Below are positions 1-9,111 of a stretch of DNA of 64,000 nucleotides, piece after piece. Below the pieces are notes generated by a model, which had not been told where the DNA came from, did no database searches, and worked only from the letters and a program-made list of their open reading frames with translations. Where the stretch lies: contig DASZPM010000016.1 of the NCBI GenBank assembly GCA_035550215.1, forward strand, positions 31,306 through 95,305, read 5' to 3'. The position numbers and the translations under genes are program-made. Position 1 is the stretch's first letter, and the number at the start of each line of letters is the position of its first letter. Origin of the DNA: JABDFW01 sp035550215 (lineage in GTDB: Bacteria; Bacteroidota; Bacteroidia; Chitinophagales; Chitinophagaceae).

Positions 1-458
1 AGCAATTTTTTTAGCAACGGTATGTCCAGTTCATTATCTGCCTTAAGGGCTGCTATATTGCCAAGGGTGGCCCAGCCGGCTGCGGCAATATATTCTTCTT
101 TGGCGTCTATCCATTGTAATGCCAGTTCTGTTCCATGTTCGTTACCTGCTGCAACCCATGGCACTGTGTACTCACTTATATTGTTAGATGTTGCCTGCTT
201 AACCCACATATTCAATTCTTCCTTAGTCATTTTTGCGTCGTCAGCTATCAGGCCGGCAAGGTACATAGCGTCAGCATTGCCGGTGGCGTATAATTCTTTG
301 GCAAGGGTGTAATCTGTCTTTACCTTTTTCTGTATTGTTTTTAGATGCTCAACCTTTACACCAAAAAACGGTTCTTTAACGCCGTGTTTCAGCAATATTT
401 TTTTAATGCCTTCGTCGCCTTTTAGTTTTAGCTCGGCCATTATTTCTTTTGCAGTCAT
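1..458 (-). CDS. DNA alkylation repair protein (AlkD-like), partial
   Basis: Reading the minus strand from the ATG at 456-458 gives an open frame that runs off the left window edge (about 152 residues seen, C-terminus missing). It begins MTAKEIMAELKLKGDEGIKK and continues with G-V-K-E-P-F-F-G-V-K, then A-K-E-L-Y-A-T-G-N-A-D-A-M-Y-L-A-G-L-I-A-D. This is the helical HEAT-like repeat pattern of the AlkC/AlkD DNA glycosylase family, which excises alkylated bases. Members are usually 210-240 residues, so about a third is off-window. It is followed upstream by a run of minus-strand genes, so it may be the distal gene of that group. The glycosylase catalytic Asp cannot be assessed because it would lie beyond the edge. 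Confidence 0.75.
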   Translation of the reverse strand, partial: MTAKEIMAELKLKGDEGIKKILLKHGVKEPFFGVKVEHLKTIQKKVKTDYTLAKELYATGNADAMYLAGLIADDAKMTKEELNMWVKQATSNNISEYTVPWVAAGNEHGTELALQWIDAKEEYIAAAGWATLGNIAALKADNELDIPLLKKL

Positions 459-507
459 ACAGGCTTGTGTTTTTGGGTTACCAATGCAACTTACTTATTA
501 TTCCAAA

Positions 508-1653
508 TTATTGCAATACCTTTTCAACGTAACCGGCAAGGCCGTCCACCGTTGTATCAGCGCCGGCATCAACCAGCATTCGTATAATTGGTTTAAAGTC
601 TTTTCCTGCATCATTATTGAAAGCGCCCCACAAAGCCGCGCCAAGTACAGTGCCCCCATGCTGATTTCTCGATTCCAGCGGAGCGCCCCATTCCAATAAC
701 ACCTTCATCACATTTGCCTGTCCGCCTGCAGCAGCCCAATGCAATCCCTCCTGGAAGAAATGCGCATCAATACCACGCTGCAATAAAAATATTACAGTCT
801 CATGCATCCCATACCCGCAAGCCGAACAAAAACCGCGCTGCAATTGCCTTACGGATATATCATCTTTAAGGCTGCCGTCTTCCCTGAAAAATTTCTTTAC
901 CTCACCGGTTATGCCTAATCCTGCGGCGGCTTCAAGATTAACTTCAGCCCCGCGCGATGCAAGGAATTGGGCCGCCTCAAGCCTGCCATTGGCAAGACAG
1001 GCTGCAAGCAGGTTTTCTCCGGGGAGCGCAGTCATAATAGCCCCGTTATCCAGCAATAATTGCAGCAACTTCTGTTGAACGCCCGCCTTAAACGGGTGCG
1101 CACTGGTAGCCGCAAGGCCTATTGTAGTGTCTTTGCTATACATATCCGCAACGGCATTAATACCTGCACCTGCATTCAATAGTAATTGTGTTATTTCAAC
1201 GATGTTTAGCGGCGTTTTTTGTCTGTACCACTCAACGCCGTTGGCGGCGGTATAATGCAAAAGTGTGGCGCGGTGCTTTCTTGTTGAACGGGAATAAACT
1301 AATGAAGGGTTGTTGCGCAGTAAGCTACCCAGGCGTTCAGTATCACCATAAATAATTGCGTCAACCGCATTTTCAAATTGGGTTGTTGCTACATTTTGGT
1401 TATCCAGCAACTGCATGCAGTGAACGAATTTCTCCCAACTGTCAAAATGATGCTCATGCAAAAACTTGTGCATGGTGTGCGGGTATCTTTTAGATATTTT
1501 ATTCCACGCAAGGTTACCGTTGGCGCCGGCCCAATCACTTGCTTGCGGGTTAGCATTGAAAGCAGGAAACGCTTTTTTAAACGCATCTTTATCCTGTTTA
1601 ATAGCGGCTTGTTCAGCGGCTTTTAATTGTATTTCAATTTCGGGGGGCTGCAT
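508..1653 (-). CDS. ankyrin-repeat protein
   Basis: A 381-residue protein from the ATG at 1651-1653; an in-frame TTG nine bases upstream at 1662 would directly abut the stop of the preceding gene but is less likely. The first ~100 residues are a non-repeat helical region (A-W-N-K-I-S-K-R-Y-P-H-T-M-H-K-F-L). From about residue 100 onward there are ankyrin units with the usual LLHYTAANG, LLLNAGAGINAV and LLQRGIDAHFF patterns, ending V-D-A-G-A-D-T-T. Ankyrin repeats bind other proteins; no enzymatic domain or signal peptide is visible, so it is probably cytoplasmic. It is the third gene of a tight minus-strand group (ankyrin, VOC protein, this gene). Confidence 0.8.
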   Translation of the reverse strand: MQPPEIEIQLKAAEQAAIKQDKDAFKKAFPAFNANPQASDWAGANGNLAWNKISKRYPHTMHKFLHEHHFDSWEKFVHCMQLLDNQNVATTQFENAVDAIIYGDTERLGSLLRNNPSLVYSRSTRKHRATLLHYTAANGVEWYRQKTPLNIVEITQLLLNAGAGINAVADMYSKDTTIGLAATSAHPFKAGVQQKLLQLLLDNGAIMTALPGENLLAACLANGRLEAAQFLASRGAEVNLEAAAGLGITGEVKKFFREDGSLKDDISVRQLQRGFCSACGYGMHETVIFLLQRGIDAHFFQEGLHWAAAGGQANVMKVLLEWGAPLESRNQHGGTVLGAALWGAFNNDAGKDFKPIIRMLVDAGADTTVDGLAGYVEKVLQ

Positions 1654-1662
1654 GTTTGACAA

Positions 1663-2121
1663 TTATTTTTGACTTACCTGTTGATTATCTTTTTGCCATG
1701 CCGAATATGTTGTTCCTTCTGCTACGTCTGTGGAGCTTTCAAAGTACAGGTCGTAGCCGTCGGGGTCTTTTACATGTACCACCCACATGTTGTTGCCTAC
1801 AAAAACTTCGCTTGCCGGTTGTATGGCTTTCGCTAAAAACTCGTGGTATAATGCCAGGGCATCAGCGCAGGTAAAACATATAGATACACCCCTGCCCACC
1901 CCGTTTTCAAACGGCGATGTATTGTTGCCATGCGGCCTGAACTCCTGCAACATCATAGAAGCGTTATCCCGTGTAAGCCAGCACCATTCAATTTTGCCGC
2001 GTGGAAGCCATTGATTAACCAATGTAAAACCAAGCCCATTTATGTAAAAAGGCAGGGATACATCCATTTTTTTCACTATAAAAAAAGGAACAGCCTGTTG
2101 TATATTAACATTTGTATTCAT
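1663..2121 (-). CDS. VOC-family (glyoxalase/bleomycin-resistance-like) protein
   Basis: 152 residues, ATG start. The sequence has the vicinal-oxygen-chelate layout: an N-terminal beta strand followed by F-Y-I-N-G-L-G-F near residue 25, a central M-M-L-Q-E-F strand, F-T-C-A-D-A-L-A-L-Y-H near residue 90, and the C-terminal V-K-D-P-D-G-Y-D-L-Y-F-E signature near residue 130, whose Glu is normally a metal ligand. Family members include glyoxalases, dioxygenases and drug-binding proteins; the substrate cannot be told. It lies between two ankyrin-repeat genes, three bases from the upstream one and ten from the downstream one, so all three are probably co-transcribed. Confidence 0.85.
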   Translation of the reverse strand: MNTNVNIQQAVPFFIVKKMDVSLPFYINGLGFTLVNQWLPRGKIEWCWLTRDNASMMLQEFRPHGNNTSPFENGVGRGVSICFTCADALALYHEFLAKAIQPASEVFVGNNMWVVHVKDPDGYDLYFESSTDVAEGTTYSAWQKDNQQVSQK

Positions 2122-2124
2122 GCT

Positions 2125-3789
2125 TTAATAATTGCTGTATTGTTTTAATAAAGCAGCTATTTCGCCGTTGCCCCTGCGTTCAGCCCATGCTAAAGGTGTA
2201 GCCCATGCCGGTACACCAACTACCTGCATCCTGGCGCCTTTTTCCAGTAAAAAAAGCACCATATCTTTTTTGCCATCTTTAGCTGCCCATCCCAATGGTG
2301 TGGAGCAAAGCTCCCCGTCAACAGCATTTATATCTGCGCCATGTTCTAAAAAAAGAGCCGCGTTTTCTATATCACCTCTTTGTGCAAACCGGTGCAATGG
2401 CCGTATACCCAACCAGTCAACATAATTGGCATTCATGCCATGTACAAATAATATGTCGGCGATAGCTCTTGTTTTTATACTCTTGTCAGGCCCCTGGCTT
2501 CTCACGCCTACGGCGACATGTTCTGCAAGAGTGGGATGATAAAGCAGCATCAGCCGTACAAAAGATTCATGCCCCTGCGATGCCGCGCATTCAAGAGCAT
2601 AAGGGTCCCACGCCATAGCAGGGTTGGCCGCGAAAACAGCGGCGCCGGTTTGCAGGTCGCCCATATACGCTAATAAATTCACTTCTCTTGCTGCGCCATA
2701 AGTGCACAAAAGTTCAATCATTGGCTTATCATCTTTTGCAATTGCTGCACTTAATGTATCTGCCGAACTTTCTACAGGAACATTGGGGTAAGCCCCGTGT
2801 TTTAGCAGCAGCTTTACTACTTCAATATGACCATAGAAAACAGCGGAATGCAACGCATGGCCACGCGGGGCGATATGCTCTTCAGGCAGGTTAGGATCTG
2901 CACCTCGTTCCAGTAATAATTTTACTATGTCAATATGGCCCCTTGCAGCCGCATTTTTGATGGGTGAGCCGGAGCCTATATAGTAAGTAATGTAATCTGA
3001 GTTGCGGTTAACAAGCGTCGCATCTTCATCAAGCAACTGCCTTACCCTTTCTATATCTCCAATGGCACAGGCAGTGCAAATATCAACATACGCGCCCTTT
3101 TCCCGCAGGTGTAACAACACCTGCATCGGGGTTACCGGGAAATCTTTTGTCCATCCCCTAAATCCGTAATCACCATTTACCAATTGCAGGGGCCTTGCGC
3201 CGTCCCTTCTTTTTGCATTAATGTCCGCGCCGCGTGCAAGCAATTCATCAATCATACCCGGTTGCCGGGTCATTACCGCCCAATGTATTGGCTGGTTGGT
3301 ATTTTGATCTTTTGCATTTACAAGCGATGGTGATTCGTCCAATAATTTTTTCACTGCAGGTATGTCACGGCTGCGTATTGCTTCTGCTATCTTTTCCCCT
3401 TCCTCCGGCGCAGCATTATCCCCGGCAATCGCTGTTTCAAGCATTGCCTGTATTTCGGTATAACCCCTGTCTTTTGCAATGGTCAGAAGTGTATCGTTTG
3501 TGCCGGATGACACGGGGTCTGCACCCCGCCCCAACAAAAATTTTACTGCTTCAATTTGATTTTCCTGCACCGCGAATAACGTGGCATTTCTATAGTCGTA
3601 ATGGCTGCGTACCAATGTGGGGTCTTTGTTGAGTAATTTCTCCAGCGTGTCAACATCCCCGGACGCTGCCGCGCAAATCATCAGCCATAAATCTTTACCA
3701 CTGCCTACCGACCAAAACAGCGGTTCATCTTTTGCCAGGGCCTCCGGGCGCCACATATTTGCAAGCCTATTGTTTGAACTATCAGCCAT
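2125..3789 (-). CDS. large ankyrin-repeat protein
   Basis: 554 residues from an ATG at 3787-3789. Nearly the whole length is ankyrin repeats, clearest at residues 35-120 (V-D-T-L-E-K-L-L-N-K-D-P-T-L-V), 130-200 (P-I-H-W-A-V-M-T-R-Q-P-G-M-I-D-E-L-L), 280-360 (two units with I-V-K-L-L-L-E-R-G-A-D-P-N and V-V-K-L-L-L-K-H-G-A-Y-P-N) and 460-550 (R-P-L-H-R-F-A-Q-R-G-D-I-E-N). There is no signal peptide or transmembrane segment. It is likely a cytoplasmic protein-interaction scaffold and first gene of the ankyrin/VOC/ankyrin group. Partners are unknown. Confidence 0.85.
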   Translation of the reverse strand: MADSSNNRLANMWRPEALAKDEPLFWSVGSGKDLWLMICAAASGDVDTLEKLLNKDPTLVRSHYDYRNATLFAVQENQIEAVKFLLGRGADPVSSGTNDTLLTIAKDRGYTEIQAMLETAIAGDNAAPEEGEKIAEAIRSRDIPAVKKLLDESPSLVNAKDQNTNQPIHWAVMTRQPGMIDELLARGADINAKRRDGARPLQLVNGDYGFRGWTKDFPVTPMQVLLHLREKGAYVDICTACAIGDIERVRQLLDEDATLVNRNSDYITYYIGSGSPIKNAAARGHIDIVKLLLERGADPNLPEEHIAPRGHALHSAVFYGHIEVVKLLLKHGAYPNVPVESSADTLSAAIAKDDKPMIELLCTYGAAREVNLLAYMGDLQTGAAVFAANPAMAWDPYALECAASQGHESFVRLMLLYHPTLAEHVAVGVRSQGPDKSIKTRAIADILFVHGMNANYVDWLGIRPLHRFAQRGDIENAALFLEHGADINAVDGELCSTPLGWAAKDGKKDMVLFLLEKGARMQVVGVPAWATPLAWAERRGNGEIAALLKQYSNY

Positions 3790-3797
3790 GTGTACTA

Positions 3798-4406
3798 TTA
3801 TTTACATAACGTTATTAATGTATTCAAATCCTTCCATCCGAAGCCTCCATGAAATTCCCCGTTTTTAGCATATAACTTTTCTCCTCCCATTGCTTTGTGA
3901 AAATAGATGGATGGGTTTGATGCTTCACCAAACAAGACCATAGAAGATATATTCATACTTAAAAAGCGGCGGGCTACCTGGCATAATAGTCTCCGCCCCA
4001 AACCAATACGCTGGTGTGTTTGCAACAGGTATATTTTGTTTAATTCACCGGCATAGCCGGGTAAATCCGTATGAGCGTATTTTTTACCTTTTGCAAAGCC
4101 GATTAATTCACCGTTGGTGTCTTCAATCACATAGCAAAACCAACTTCCATCTTGCATTCCAAACTCCTCTTTCCATTGATGCTCCCGGATGGCATACGCA
4201 GGAGGCCGTTTTGCGTATGAGTGTGTTTCTATCCAGGCTTTTACATGCAGTGCGGAAAGCTTTGGAATATCGGCAGTAACAGCTTCGCGAATAGTATAAG
4301 ATTCTTTTGTATCTCCGCGTGCCCGCATCATTTTTAATGCCTTGCTTTTTGAAGGCCGTTTGAGGTTTAAAATAAAACGCTGTATGGCTGTTCTTATTTT
4401 TTTCAT
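3798..4406 (-). CDS. GNAT-family N-acetyltransferase
   Basis: 202 residues, ATG start; internal Met26 or Met27 could also serve, since the first 35 residues are basic and outside the domain. The GNAT fold runs from about residue 37 (Y-T-I-R-E-A-V-T-A-D-I-P-K-L-S-A-L-H) through Y-V-I-E-D-T-N-G-E-L-I-G-F-A-K and the acetyl-CoA-binding loop R-I-G-L-G-R-R-L-L near residue 135, which matches the Q/R-x-x-G-x-G/A signature. It would transfer an acetyl group to an amine; the substrate is unknown. It lies eight bases upstream of the large ankyrin gene on the same strand, which is of interest because a GNAT-ankyrin fusion occurs 1.5 kb away. Confidence 0.85.
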   Translation of the reverse strand: MKKIRTAIQRFILNLKRPSKSKALKMMRARGDTKESYTIREAVTADIPKLSALHVKAWIETHSYAKRPPAYAIREHQWKEEFGMQDGSWFCYVIEDTNGELIGFAKGKKYAHTDLPGYAGELNKIYLLQTHQRIGLGRRLLCQVARRFLSMNISSMVLFGEASNPSIYFHKAMGGEKLYAKNGEFHGGFGWKDLNTLITLCK

Positions 4407-4439
4407 GTTACCTGTTATAAAACACTTGCTGCGCCGGGG

Positions 4440-5618
4440 CTAAATATATTTCAACCACTTTTTCCCGGGATGAGCGAATTTATATTTTGCATACCAGCGG
4501 CATGCAAAATATAATACAACAACATCAACAGCATATACCAGGTACAACATACCAAGGCCCCACCGTTGCCCTTCAGGTACCTCTGTAAAAGGAGCCGTGG
4601 TATACCATTCCTGGTGTGCGTTACCAGAGACAATTAAATTTACAATAAGTGCAGAAATATGAATAAGCAAAATATGTAACAGGTAGTAAAACAAAGGTAC
4701 GCGGCCGAAAAGCTTTAAAACATTGGCCAGCCATCCCTTTACATGCTGCGCCCATGGCACAAGCGCTATTACAGGCCCCAGCGTCATTAATAAAAATAAT
4801 TGGGATGGGGGATATTTTTGCTGCGCCAGTAATTTGAAAATAAATGGCCTTGTGTCCTGCGGCGAATGGTTTTTTATAACAATTATGCCGCCTGCAATTA
4901 AAAAGGCCACAATGGCTGAAAGCCCCATCCAAAGACAGAATTTTTTTAAAAAGCGCTGGTTACCCAATAATAGTTTGCCAAAGCCAAAGCCCGCCATCAT
5001 TACACCCAGCCAGGGTAATATAACAAACAATACAGCAATATGGGGCATGCCCTGGTAACCGGAATAGTAAAAGAATCCCCATATCCATCCGACATATTCA
5101 CGCCATGCCTGCGGAAACAGTAATGGAACATATTGAAATACCTGCTGTACCGCTATAATAACTAACCCTGTAATGGCTATGGTTAATGGCTTTAGCCGAA
5201 CAAATGCAGAAAGCAGCACCATACACCAGCCAATCATCCAGATGATGCCTGCCAAAGTAAAATTGGCGTAGTTGAGATTAAAACCCCAGGAAAATTTGAC
5301 GACAGTCAGTTCAAGAATAACGAGCAACAAGCCCCGCGAGAGCAGGAAGGATGCCAGCCTGCCCTTGTTCAAAATTTTGCTGTAATACAGGTAAGCGCTG
5401 GTACCTGCAAAAAATACAAATGCCGGTGCGCAAAAATGTGTTACCCAGCGTGTAAAAAATATTCCGGCGGTTGAACCACCTGCCGGCAAGCCTGAATAAC
5501 AACGTACATGGTCAATGGCCATTAATACCATTACCGCCCCTCTTAATATATCAACACTTTGAACCCTTGCCGTAGTTTGGGTTGAGGCGGTGCTTGCAAC
5601 GGATTGTGATGTTTGCAT
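4440..5618 (-). CDS. HGSNAT-like (DUF1624) membrane acyltransferase-like protein
   Basis: 392 residues from the ATG at 5616-5618; an upstream TTG at 5687 would add 23 residues with no domain support. The conserved start of the heparan-alpha-glucosaminide N-acetyltransferase catalytic domain is visible near residue 20: V-D-I-L-R-G-A-V-M-V-L-M-A-I-D-H-V-R. The rest contains about nine to ten hydrophobic segments. The eukaryotic enzyme acetylates glucosamine across the lysosomal membrane; bacterial members are mostly uncharacterised and the name should be taken as family only. The Asp-His pair of the A-I-D-H motif is present. Expected in the cytoplasmic membrane. Confidence 0.75.
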   Translation of the reverse strand: MQTSQSVASTASTQTTARVQSVDILRGAVMVLMAIDHVRCYSGLPAGGSTAGIFFTRWVTHFCAPAFVFFAGTSAYLYYSKILNKGRLASFLLSRGLLLVILELTVVKFSWGFNLNYANFTLAGIIWMIGWCMVLLSAFVRLKPLTIAITGLVIIAVQQVFQYVPLLFPQAWREYVGWIWGFFYYSGYQGMPHIAVLFVILPWLGVMMAGFGFGKLLLGNQRFLKKFCLWMGLSAIVAFLIAGGIIVIKNHSPQDTRPFIFKLLAQQKYPPSQLFLLMTLGPVIALVPWAQHVKGWLANVLKLFGRVPLFYYLLHILLIHISALIVNLIVSGNAHQEWYTTAPFTEVPEGQRWGLGMLYLVYAVDVVVLYFACRWYAKYKFAHPGKKWLKYI

Positions 5619-5948
5619 AAACTGTGTTGAAAATGATGGTATGTTAATTTCAACTAAATGGGTTACACTACAAAACAATTTTGACAACAGGTAAAAAAAT
5701 GCCTGTAATTGTGCCGTCTGCCGTGAGATTTTTAAAAAATCATGTAAGGTTATATGTTATTCCGCGTGGTAATAAATATTCTTTTTAAAATATACAATGG
5801 CTGCATTTCAATAAAAAACTTTTTTGATATGGCGTATTAAAAGCTACGTAATTTAACTGTTATTACCGGCATACTGCATAAAGCATTTAAAGGTACAATA
5901 CCGGTGTAACCTAAATATAAAATATCCGTTAGTTTTACTGTACTTATT
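5619..5948. other. intergenic region between divergent genes
   Basis: About 330 bases between the HGSNAT-like gene (minus) and the GNAT-ankyrin gene (plus). It is AT-rich, as expected for divergent promoters, but no clear TTTG/TAnnTTTG pair, hairpin or further reading frame could be supported. Confidence 0.4.
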
Positions 5949-7247
5949 ATGGAAAATGCAATAGAAAACAGCACCCGTTTTGGCGATGTTACCACGGATT
6001 ACCTGGAACAGCTTATGGTTTACAACCATACCGAGCTATTTAAAATGAACGCCATTAGCAGTGGTGGTGAAGTTTGCGTAAAGGATGGGGTTGTATGGAC
6101 GTTTGAAGCAGGCAAGCACAAGGGCAATATTGCTTTTCCCGTACTTACAAAAGAAAATGCAGGCAGCCTGCTGGATGAAATAATACAGTATTACCGCGAA
6201 AAGAAAGTGGCTGATGTAGGTTGCTGGTCACGTAAGCCACTGCCGTACCGTGCCATGGGGGTAAAATTGCTTGCGCGCGGTTTTCAATTTGGCTGGAAGC
6301 CCAACTGGATGGCGCTTGACCTTGATAAAATAAATACGGGTCATAATGTGCCGCCGGGATTGGAAATTAAAGCGGATAATGAGACTTCAACGCACGGGAT
6401 GACAGATTTACCCTATTCCGGCGACAGGGGCGCTGTGGCTTCAAATTCATTAACGGCACACCCAGACATGGTGCAACGGTTTATTGCCCGGCTTGACGGG
6501 GAGATTGTAGGGCAGAGCGCTGTATTTATACCACCGGGTGGTGAAGACGCCTGTGGCCTGTATGAAGTAGGGGTGGTGCCGGCGGCACGTAAACGTGGCA
6601 TTGGCAAGGCTGTTGTTACAGCGGCGTGCCTGTACGCCAAAGAAAAAGGATGCCGCTATGCCACACTAAACGGAACAGGAAAGAAAATGTATGAGCAGGT
6701 GGGCTTTGTACATATCGGTTACGGCCGCACATGGTGGGCAAACAATAACTATATTACTAACCCGCCTTCGCGGGCACAGGTACTGCTGGCCGAGGCTGCC
6801 GGGACAGGAAATATTGCGATGCTGGATGAAATAATAAAGAAGGTTGACCCGGCGATACTTAATGTACCCATGACGAACAAAATGACTTTTGTTGAATTAG
6901 CCGCATACTGCGGAAAACCCGCGTCTGCTGAATGGCTGGTTAAACATGGTGCGAACTACACTGTGCTTGACGCCTGGCGGTTAGGGTGGAAGCTAAGGGC
7001 AGAAGCGTTGCTGGCAGAGGATGCTGCACTGGTGAATAAGCAATATGGTGAAGGAGGTTTAACCTTGTTGCATATTGCTGCCGAAAAAAATGATATAGGA
7101 TTGGCTGAACTGGCATTAGCGGCCAGGCCTGATATTACCATACAGGATAACTGGCACAACGGAATTCCCCTGGGATGGGCATATTATTTGGAGCGTAAGG
7201 AGATAATAGAACTGATAACAAAGTACACTGAACAGCAAAAAAGTTAA
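5949..7247 (+). CDS. GNAT acetyltransferase fused to C-terminal ankyrin repeats
   Basis: 432 residues, ATG start. Residues 1-270 form a GNAT region: the acetyl-CoA signature is in G-V-V-P-A-A-R-K-R-G-I-G-K-A-V-V near residues 207-222, followed by A-K-E-K-G-C-R-Y-A-T-L-N and Y-E-Q-V-G-F. The first ~130 residues may be a degenerate second GNAT half. From about residue 275 the chain changes to ankyrin units: F-V-E-L-A-A-Y-C-G-K-P-A-S-A-E-W-L-V-K-H-G-A and T-L-L-H-I-A-A-E-K-N-D-I-G-L-A. The fusion is not explained by a frameshift. Separate GNAT and ankyrin genes lie next to each other on the opposite strand nearby. The ankyrin part presumably selects a protein target; that is inference. Confidence 0.85.
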   Translation: MENAIENSTRFGDVTTDYLEQLMVYNHTELFKMNAISSGGEVCVKDGVVWTFEAGKHKGNIAFPVLTKENAGSLLDEIIQYYREKKVADVGCWSRKPLPYRAMGVKLLARGFQFGWKPNWMALDLDKINTGHNVPPGLEIKADNETSTHGMTDLPYSGDRGAVASNSLTAHPDMVQRFIARLDGEIVGQSAVFIPPGGEDACGLYEVGVVPAARKRGIGKAVVTAACLYAKEKGCRYATLNGTGKKMYEQVGFVHIGYGRTWWANNNYITNPPSRAQVLLAEAAGTGNIAMLDEIIKKVDPAILNVPMTNKMTFVELAAYCGKPASAEWLVKHGANYTVLDAWRLGWKLRAEALLAEDAALVNKQYGEGGLTLLHIAAEKNDIGLAELALAARPDITIQDNWHNGIPLGWAYYLERKEIIELITKYTEQQKS

Positions 7248-7277
7248 CGGAAATTTTTACAACTAAAACAATCGCGC

Positions 7278-8288
7278 TTGGGGAAAATTTTTCAGAGAAG
7301 ATATATTTTTCATGTGCTGTTCTGGCTCATGTACAGCCTGTTTGTGATTCTTGACTCACAGGGCTATATCATGAAAAAAAGTTTTGCGTTCAGTCTTGAA
7401 CCATTGTTTGTGCATTTGGCATTGATGGCTTTTTTGGTGTACACGCATACGTTGGTACTTATACCGTACCTGCTGGAAAAAAAGAGAGTGGTATTGTATA
7501 TTGTAAGCATCATTTTGCTGATAATATCGTTCACGTTGTTGCGTAGCTGGGTGCAACTATATTGGGATGCAGTGGTTTGGCCCGACGAAGTGATGAAATT
7601 GCCCGATTACTTTAAGTGGAACTTATTTTACGGCGTTTGGTTTATACTTATTTCATCCATGCTGCTGTACACACAAAAATGGAGCGAGCAAAGGCAACAG
7701 GTAAAAAATATACAGATAAGCCAGTTGCAAACGGAACTTAAATACCTGCGTGCCCAGATTAACCCGCATTTCCTTTTTAACGGGCTTAATACCATTTACG
7801 GCTATATTGACATTAACAACCAGCAGGCAAGGGATATTCTTGTACAGTTCAGCGATCTTTTGCGGTATAACCTGTACGAAGCTGATGTGGATATGGTTGA
7901 ACTGGAGCAGGAAACAAAATTTCTGCAAAACTATGTGGCATTACAGCGGGCCAGGAGCAATGATAATATGAAGATTGAACTTATGATTGATGTTGAGGAC
8001 AACACTGTAAAAATTGTCCCCCTTATATGCATGGCTTTCGTGGAGAACGCTTTTAAATACACTACGAGGGACAACCGGGAAAATACCGTGTCTATCTACC
8101 TGCGGCAAAAAAGTGATAAAGTGTATTTTACCTGCTCAAATACTTTTGAACCAACACAAAGTTTTTCCAGGGGCATAGGCTTAAGCAATGTAATGCGCAG
8201 GCTTGAGTTACTGTATAAAGACAAATACACCCTGCACATAGGCAGTGAGAATAATGTTTACCGGGTTGAATTAACGATAACAATATGA
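7278..8288 (+). CDS. LytS-type sensor histidine kinase
   Basis: 336 residues from a TTG at 7278; the previous gene's stop at 7245-7247 is in the same frame, so the start cannot lie much farther upstream and no ATG fits. The N-terminal ~130 residues contain four hydrophobic segments. A short coiled coil (S-E-Q-R-Q-Q-V-K-N-I-Q-I-S-Q-L-Q) leads into the His_kinase domain with phospho-acceptor His164 in A-Q-I-N-P-H-F-L-F-N. The ATPase part has F-V-E-N-A-F-K-Y and R-G-I-G-L-S-N-V-M-R-R-L. It is a membrane kinase of the LytS/YehU class and overlaps its response regulator by four bases, so the two act as a pair. Confidence 0.9.
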   Translation: MGKIFQRRYIFHVLFWLMYSLFVILDSQGYIMKKSFAFSLEPLFVHLALMAFLVYTHTLVLIPYLLEKKRVVLYIVSIILLIISFTLLRSWVQLYWDAVVWPDEVMKLPDYFKWNLFYGVWFILISSMLLYTQKWSEQRQQVKNIQISQLQTELKYLRAQINPHFLFNGLNTIYGYIDINNQQARDILVQFSDLLRYNLYEADVDMVELEQETKFLQNYVALQRARSNDNMKIELMIDVEDNTVKIVPLICMAFVENAFKYTTRDNRENTVSIYLRQKSDKVYFTCSNTFEPTQSFSRGIGLSNVMRRLELLYKDKYTLHIGSENNVYRVELTITI

Positions 8289-8998
8289 AAAAGTTACGCT
8301 GTATAATTGTTGACGATGAGCCTGTAGCCCGGAAGATTCTGCAGGAATTTAGCGAGCAGGTGCCATACCTGGAACTTGCAGGCAAATTTGAAAATGTGCT
8401 GAAGGCGGATGCCTTTTTACAGGATAACCGGGTTGATGTTATGTTTCTTGACATTGAAATGCCAAAGCTAACCGGCTTGCAATACCTCAAAGCCACTTCG
8501 GTGCAGCCGCTGGTTATTTTAACAACAGCTTTCCCTCAATACGCGCTGGAAGGGTATGAGCTGGATATTATTGACTATCTCTTAAAACCTTTTGCCTTCA
8601 GCCGGTTTTTAAAAGCAGTGCAAAAGGCTAAAGAATACTCCGAAATGAAAAACGTGGCCTTACCTGCGGGCACTTCTTCCTACATTTTTGTTCGCAGCGA
8701 TAAAAGAATAGAAAAGGTTGAACTTACAGACATATTATACGTAGAAAGCATCGGCAATTATGTAAGTATTTGTACAGAGCATAAAAAAATAATCGCTTAC
8801 CTCACTTTAAAAAGCATTGAGAGTCAACTGCCGGCAGGTGAGTTTATTAAAATACACCAATCTTTTATAGCAAATCTCTCAAGGGTAAATGCCATTGAAG
8901 GAAACCAGGTTGTGATGAAAAATGCCGCATTGCCTATTAGCCGAAATTACCGCGACAACGTAATGCAGGTAGTGGAGCAACGGTTGTTGAAACGATAA
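8285..8998 (+). CDS. LytTR-family response regulator
   Basis: 237 residues, starting in the ATGA overlap with the kinase stop. The receiver domain is residues 1-120, with acidic pocket D-D-E near residue 10 and phospho-acceptor Asp56 in M-F-L-D-I-E-M-P; the switch Thr and Lys are in I-L-T-T-A-F and Y-L-L-K-P-F. The C-terminal LytTR DNA-binding domain occupies residues 135-237 (I-L-Y-V-E-S-I-G-N-Y-V-S and F-I-K-I-H-Q-S-F-I). It should be phosphorylated by the adjacent LytS-type kinase and bind direct repeats in target promoters. Targets cannot be told from the window. Confidence 0.93.
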   Translation: MKKLRCIIVDDEPVARKILQEFSEQVPYLELAGKFENVLKADAFLQDNRVDVMFLDIEMPKLTGLQYLKATSVQPLVILTTAFPQYALEGYELDIIDYLLKPFAFSRFLKAVQKAKEYSEMKNVALPAGTSSYIFVRSDKRIEKVELTDILYVESIGNYVSICTEHKKIIAYLTLKSIESQLPAGEFIKIHQSFIANLSRVNAIEGNQVVMKNAALPISRNYRDNVMQVVEQRLLKR

Positions 8999-9111
8999 AA
9001 ATGGGTACCGGGGTGCCTGCCTGCAACGGAGGCAACTTTGTCCTCAAAAAAGGCCTCCAACCGCCATTTGTAAAAATCGCACTATATTGCACAAAATTTT
9101 ACTGCCTTCAC

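Noticed and set aside
9001..9111. N-terminal extension of the dihydroorotase-like gene from an ATG at 9001
   Set aside because: The 37 extra residues do not resemble the family, and the ATG at 9112 begins the expected first strand.
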